From: Crossaster papposus
Lineage: Eukaryota > Echinodermata > Asteroidea > Velatida > Solasteridae
Direction of reading: 5' to 3'
DNA: 64,000 bases
Assembly: GCA_037893245.1 (NCBI GenBank)
Contig: JBAIAA010000318.1
Location: 62,001-126,000, forward strand
Within the stretch, counting starts at the first letter, position 1; every line of letters begins with the position of its first letter. Position numbers and translations under genes: made by a program. The notes beneath the pieces were generated by a model. The model was not told where the DNA came from and searched no databases. It saw nothing but the letters and a program-made list of their open reading frames with translations. Below, piece by piece: positions 54,301 to 60,528 of this stretch.

Positions 54301-57300
54301 AATTCCATTATTTAAACTATACTTATCATCATTTGTAATTCATATTCAACTTGAAGAAATATATATTTATGCAAGTTATTATGTTTTTTGTTTGCATTTG
54401 TACTCCCCCTATTTCAGTCTTCAACAAAATTTGCCAGAAGAATTGCATTAATTAATCTTGAGGTTATTAAATAACTCCCTTCAATGGGTTGTGGATGTAA
54501 CTGGAAACCATTTCCTGTTAATCCACATCTTAACCAGTGGGAAAAAGAGGAATTGTCCCAAAAAAGGAAGCGAGCGAGGGCACTCATGTTTTGTTTTTTA
54601 TTTTGCCTAGGCCTAATTGTTTGTAAAGCTGGATATTTACCAGTTAAACCGCCTTTTGTAGTAGGCATAATATTGGGACTGGGGTGGGAGATGGGCTGTC
54701 ATTTTGTCAAACTCCAACATGTCCACCACGCAGTAGCAAAAAAACCGACCCAACCATTTTAAAACAAAAACAGATTCGACCATCCAGACATCCACAAAAT
54801 TACTAAATACGCCGCCAGGGTTCGTTTTACAACAAAAAAGTTGCATGCACTGGTGCATGTAGACCAAAAAACCTACATGCACCAGCAAAAAGTTACATGC
54901 ACCATTAATTTTGCAAACTCGTACTATACTCCGCGGCCGCCGTTGCAAAAATCACAATTCACTGACAGCGCGTGCAACACGTGCGTGCGACAGCGAGTGT
55001 AGTCTTGGTGCAAGACGTTCTTGTTGAGTTAGTAAAACCATAAAACCATAGGGCCTATGTACTCAACACTATACGCGTCGCGACTATTTCACCGATAGAG
55101 GGCGTATTCTGGAAGCCGCGAATCTGTTCTGAGCCGATGTGTGGTGGTTATCTGGAAGTTTCCCAACAGCGCCCTCTATTGTTTGATAGTCGTTAGGCGC
55201 AGGGGCGCTAAATCGCGATAGTTGCGTGATAATGAACAACAACGTCTTGCACCAAGACTACAGCGAGTGCTGAGCAAATATTGCCTAGAGGGGTAGCCAC
55301 AATTGAGTCAATTACGATAACCCCTGTATGACGTCACTCCCGTAAACAACGTGTACGTACGTACGAATATGGAGGGCTTTCCCGATTACAAAAATAGCAC
55401 TAGCTCTAGAACATGACGCGACGCGACGGCGTGCGCAAGTTTACTGATTCTGAATCTGCTGCAAGGAATAAATTATGGATTTATGAAATAAATAACACGT
55501 TCGTACATTATCTGGTAAAGTATTCAACCAACTTTATTCGTATTCTCACTGGGGCTGATAAATATATGTCTGAAATGAGTACTTTGGTGGTCAAAAAGCT
55601 ACATGCACGGCGTGCACGTGGGGCAGAAAAGTTACGTGCACAAAAAAAAATCTACATGCACTGGTGCATGCGTGCACCCGGGTAAATCGAACCCTGTACG
55701 CCGCCTGCGAGACAAGTAGAGGTCGATGACTAAAACTGAGGTTTTAAAATGTACTTATCATATGAATACAAAGTGAATTTTCCCGTTTATTGGCGATATT
55801 TCGTCGCAAATTCCACGCGGGTGCCATTTTGAACGGCTATGTGTAGTGCTGCAATTGACTTGTGGATATGGCTATGCGTAGTAATGACAGGCAAATCAAA
55901 ATAGCTGTATAATAATTACAGGCGCCTCCCCCAATCACATGCGACTTTAATTTGGTAGAGGCGCCTGTGATTGGCCTGTATATGCTACGCATAGCCTTAT
56001 CCACAAGTCAATTGCAGCGCTGCAAATAGCCGTTCAAAATGGTGCCCACGTGGTTTTCGCGTCAGAATATTTGCCGATAAACGGAAAATTTCACTTTTCA
56101 TCCAGATCATTAGTAAACATTAGTACCTCAATCTTAGTCATCGGTCTCTACTTGTGTCTCCGGTGGCGCATTTAGTAGTTCTGTGGCCGTTTTGATGGTC
56201 AAATCTGTTTTCGTTGTCAAGTGATTGGATTCGTCATGTTCGTCATCATTCATGGTCGCATTTTGGTTCGGATTAACGTTAAAACGACGATTTGTAGGCT
56301 ACAACAAAAGTCGTTACTCGGACTGGATATTTAATCAGATTGTCGAGTTACAATCTAAATATTCACAAGGTCCATTTTCATAAACGATATTAATTTCAAC
56401 TCCAATAAGTCGTGCAATTTTGTAGAAAACTGTTGCCGATAATTCCACGCGACATCACACTCACAGCGCGGCGCGCGCGAGAGTTCGCTATAGTATGGTG
56501 CTCTGACATAGCACTGCATTATTGATGCTCATAGGATATAGGGACTAGACGCATTACCAACGAGCGACAAGTAAACACAGAATGTACCATTTGTCAACAG
56601 GGATTATGTAAAAACTTACCTTATTTTGTTTCTTATAAACTTACCTTGTTTCTTATTTTATAAAACTATTAACGAACTATACAAATACGGATAATGTGAT
56701 GACTATAAATGATTAACATTTCCTGTTTGAAAATATCCGTCTGTTTTTTATTTACTGGTTGGAGTACGACACCTCAGAACGGAATATGATGCTTCCCCCA
56801 TCGTTAGTTATGGTGCGGTCCTGGCCATGCGGTTACGGGCGTATTGCGCGGAAACCGTGGGAATCTTTCTCAAATCGAACTCAAATTCGTGAAACAAATC
56901 GAAAGTAAATACACACGCGCTAAAACAAAATGTATTGTTCGCAGATTTGGTTTGGTTATATAATTTGGCACTGCAAAATCAATTACGGCTTCATTTAATA
57001 CAATGTAGTTAGATTTACTTCCAAGAAAGTTGGTGACGTAACTACCCCCCCCGGACGTAACGTGCGGAAACCCACATTTCACCAGCGGTTATTTTCACAC
57101 ACAGAGAATTTGTCTGACATGTGAGTTTGTTTGGGGGTTTCCCAACTTGGTCTGCGGGGCATGGAAGAAAGCATTTCGAATGCGGGGGCGTGTATTGTGG
57201 TTTTACGGAACACTGAAGGTTGCGGACGTAAGGAAATGGCTCCGGAAACCGTGCCGTGCTTGAACCAAAAAAATATATATATCGTAAGATTGAAACGCAA

Positions 57301-60300
57301 CACGTGAACGATGAGTTGGGGAAAGGTGCACCAGATCATAGCTAATAAAATGAGTTATAGCACTTTAAAAAAAAAATCCAGGGCACACAAATTAAATCTC
57401 GTTCTGGACGTATTGCCCTTATATCTAAACGGAAACCACAAGTTACGTCCGTACCCTTGAACAAAAGTGGAGGCCACTTATAAAATAGGGGTGATCAACA
57501 TAAATAGTGTTATGGAATATACAGGGTGCATATTATATGCCAAGAAATAAAAACGAATGAGACTTTTTTGTATTATATTTAAACCACTTAATTGGTTTTT
57601 AAAATGCCAATTTATTTTGTCACAAATATTTCACTTTTACATAACCGGAAACCACCTTTTTAAGATTTTTTTTTGAAAAATTTTACCACAAATATCAACA
57701 AAATCAGTTTTAAAATAATCCTTTATATGTGTTCTTTTCTGTTAAGTAAGTTTACAAGGTTTATTTTTTAAACATGTTCATGATTTATTCTTTAGTTTTA
57801 TGGGACTCGGACAATAACCAGGTGTTCCTCAACTTCGTGGAATGACCCATATATACATGTATCAGGGGTGCATTCCACTTACGCGAACGTTGCCAACGAT
57901 GGCCAAAGTTAGCGTTGTTCGCTTGAGTGGAACGCAATGTGCGCCAACTATGTTGGCGAACGTTAGCGAAAACGGCGAACGACATTTCGAGCTGTTCGCT
58001 GTTGGCCAGTGACGTATTTTAAAGATGGCGAAGAGGTTAGCAGACGGCAGTGTTCTTTTCACGGTTTTGATTTACGTTTCATACTTTTCGTTATAAATGG
58101 TGGATTGTTTTGAGCAGTTATAGGGATCTTTTAAAGAAAAATAATGAGTTGGGCAAAAAGCAGCCAACCAAACGATGTCACTGTCAATGGGTGCCGCCAT
58201 TTTGAAAACGTAGTTTTTAAAATATCGTTCCACTTCAACTAACGCAAACTCAAAACGTAGGCGAACGTTCGCGCAAACAGTTCGCGTAAGTGGAACGCAG
58301 CCCAGGCCTCAACGCCATGCATCGCGCAAGTACTTGCAGAGGAGAACGTGGCATGGCAACCATATCAAACGTAGTTGAGTTGTTCACTACTAAAAACACG
58401 GTACCAGACTACTCATGTATAGACTGGCCAAAAATAATTCGTGATTAACGCAAAACAATATGGCGGACCAAGTCTGCGCAGGCGCGGCGTGCAAAGCTCG
58501 TTGCACCAAACAACATAGGGAACTAGCAGAGCGCCCTCTGTTGTTCGGTGCGACGAGCTGTGCACGCCTGCGCAGACTTGTTCCGCCATGCTGTTTTGCG
58601 TTGATTGCTAATACTTTTTATTTATTTTTTACGCAGATTTAGAGACAAATTACACCAGACGGAACCACGGAAAAGTCCTAATTATGGCGAAATATCGATG
58701 CGCTATAATAAATGAACCTGCATGCTGAGTTTGAGACCGAATGATTCCATGAAATCCCTTTTTTTTTTTGCACTGATGGACGCGGGGCCGGCCGGCCGGC
58801 CATAGACTGGGCTAGGCATAAACATGCACGTTTACATCTAGCGAATGATTTGGCGTTTAGGGGGACTCGTTTTAAATTTTCATAATCATAATATTAACGT
58901 TTACATAGGCCAATTATTTGTTGTTGTTTTTTTGTTTTTTGGGGGGGGTCGTTTTAAATTGTTATAATCATATTTATTTCTAAGAATATATTTTTTAAAG
59001 GATTTTATAATGAACTTCAAGGTTGAATTTTCTAAAACAGCGGATTTTGTTGAGCCTTGAGTTTTTTGTTTTTTGGGGGGTTTTTTTTGGGGGGGGAGTT
59101 GGGGTGGTGCTGATCTGGAGATGAACAAATAACAGTTTGACAATGGCCTTGGTGCCCTTTAAGTTGGCCTCAGTGCCCCTTTCTTTTTTGGAGCCTTTGA
59201 GGTCAAGTGGCCTTGACCCTCTGAAGCTTAAGGTTGAGGCCTGAGCTATGACCTTTCACCGCTAGCTTCTACGCAACGATCTACGCAACGATCGACCAAT
59301 AAGAAAACGACTATAAAGGTCAGCTTAATATATTAGCATAATGAGCACCGCCCCCGAAACCTAATGATCCAAGGCGTTCAAGTATCTTCAGTTACTTTGC
59401 ATATAATAGTGGCCGCGTGAGGTCGTTGTTTGAGCTCCGATTACCGCTGCGCTGTACGTACGGACGGGTAACGATGAACGCCTTGACCAAGGCTAGGTGC
59501 AGCGCGGGGAGCTTGTGTTACCTTCACACCCCAATTCGTTATCCGATAGACTTTATCATGTTATTTGTCAAGCATCTTTCTTTAAATTTTGAGCGCATAC
59601 ACATTGTATTTCCTGTTTCAAACGATAAAAACTACTGAGTCTGTTTCGGGGTAAACTTACCACACTTCCCACAGCATGGAGCAAACAGCACCTGAAAGTC
59701 ATGCTCACAGTATCTTCTGCCTTCAAACTGAAACAGCAAAAAACAAAAAATTACTAAAAAAATAATAATAATAATTCACAAACTAGACATGTGTTTGTGG
59801 ACAAACACAGAGCTGTTTCGATTGTCTAACGTTACTTTCAATATGTATTTGTGGTGGTCTATATGTGTGCCAAGTCTGAAGTCGATTGGATTTACACAAG
59901 TGTCAAAGATTATTAGTTGAAAAAAACGTGTACAAATCCTATGGGGAAAATTGAACCTTTAATGTGACGTCACATGACCCACGATGACGTCATTATGACG
60001 ATTTTTCCCTTGGCCCTCCTGGGGATGGTGGTCGAGATGTGTGCTAAGTCTCGAGTCGATCAAATGTACGAAAGTGTCAAAGTCAATAGTCTAAAGAAAA
60101 ACGTGTACAAACCCTATGGGAAACAAATTGCACCTTTAACGTCACGTCACGTGACCTTGAATGACGCAATCGCGCCGAATTTCTTTCAGAAACATCTGGG
60201 GCTGGTGTTCTAAGTGTATGCCAAGTTTCAAGTCGGTCGGATTTACCAAAGTGTCAAAGTCAATAGTCTGAAGAAAAACGTGTACAAAACCTATGGGGAA

Positions 60301-60487
60301 AATTTCACCTTTAACGCGAAGTCACGTGACCTTGAATGACGTAATCGCGACGAATTTCTTCTAGGACCGTCCTTGGGTGGTTGTCTAAATATATGCCAAG
60401 TTTCAAGTCGATCGGATTTACCAAAGTGTCAAAGTGCTATGCCAGAACAAACGTGTACAAATCCTATGGGAAAAAGTCTGAAAGAGG

Positions 60488-60528
<41 letters not shown>

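Larger units (their letters stand above)
53913..57853. mobile_element. candidate 3.9-kb TIR element (atatgggtcattcca ends) with nested insertions
   Basis: Left atatgggtcattccatgaag + ttg and right caacttcgtggaatgaccca + tat: 23 bp, one mismatch. Inside, ggatgtaac...ggaaacc words recur near both ends (54,110, 54,490, 57,055, 57,220, 57,430, 57,650). Nested elements at 54,819-55,694, 55,000-55,260 and 55,700-56,165 make up much of its length. No transposase recognised. Confidence 0.55.
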
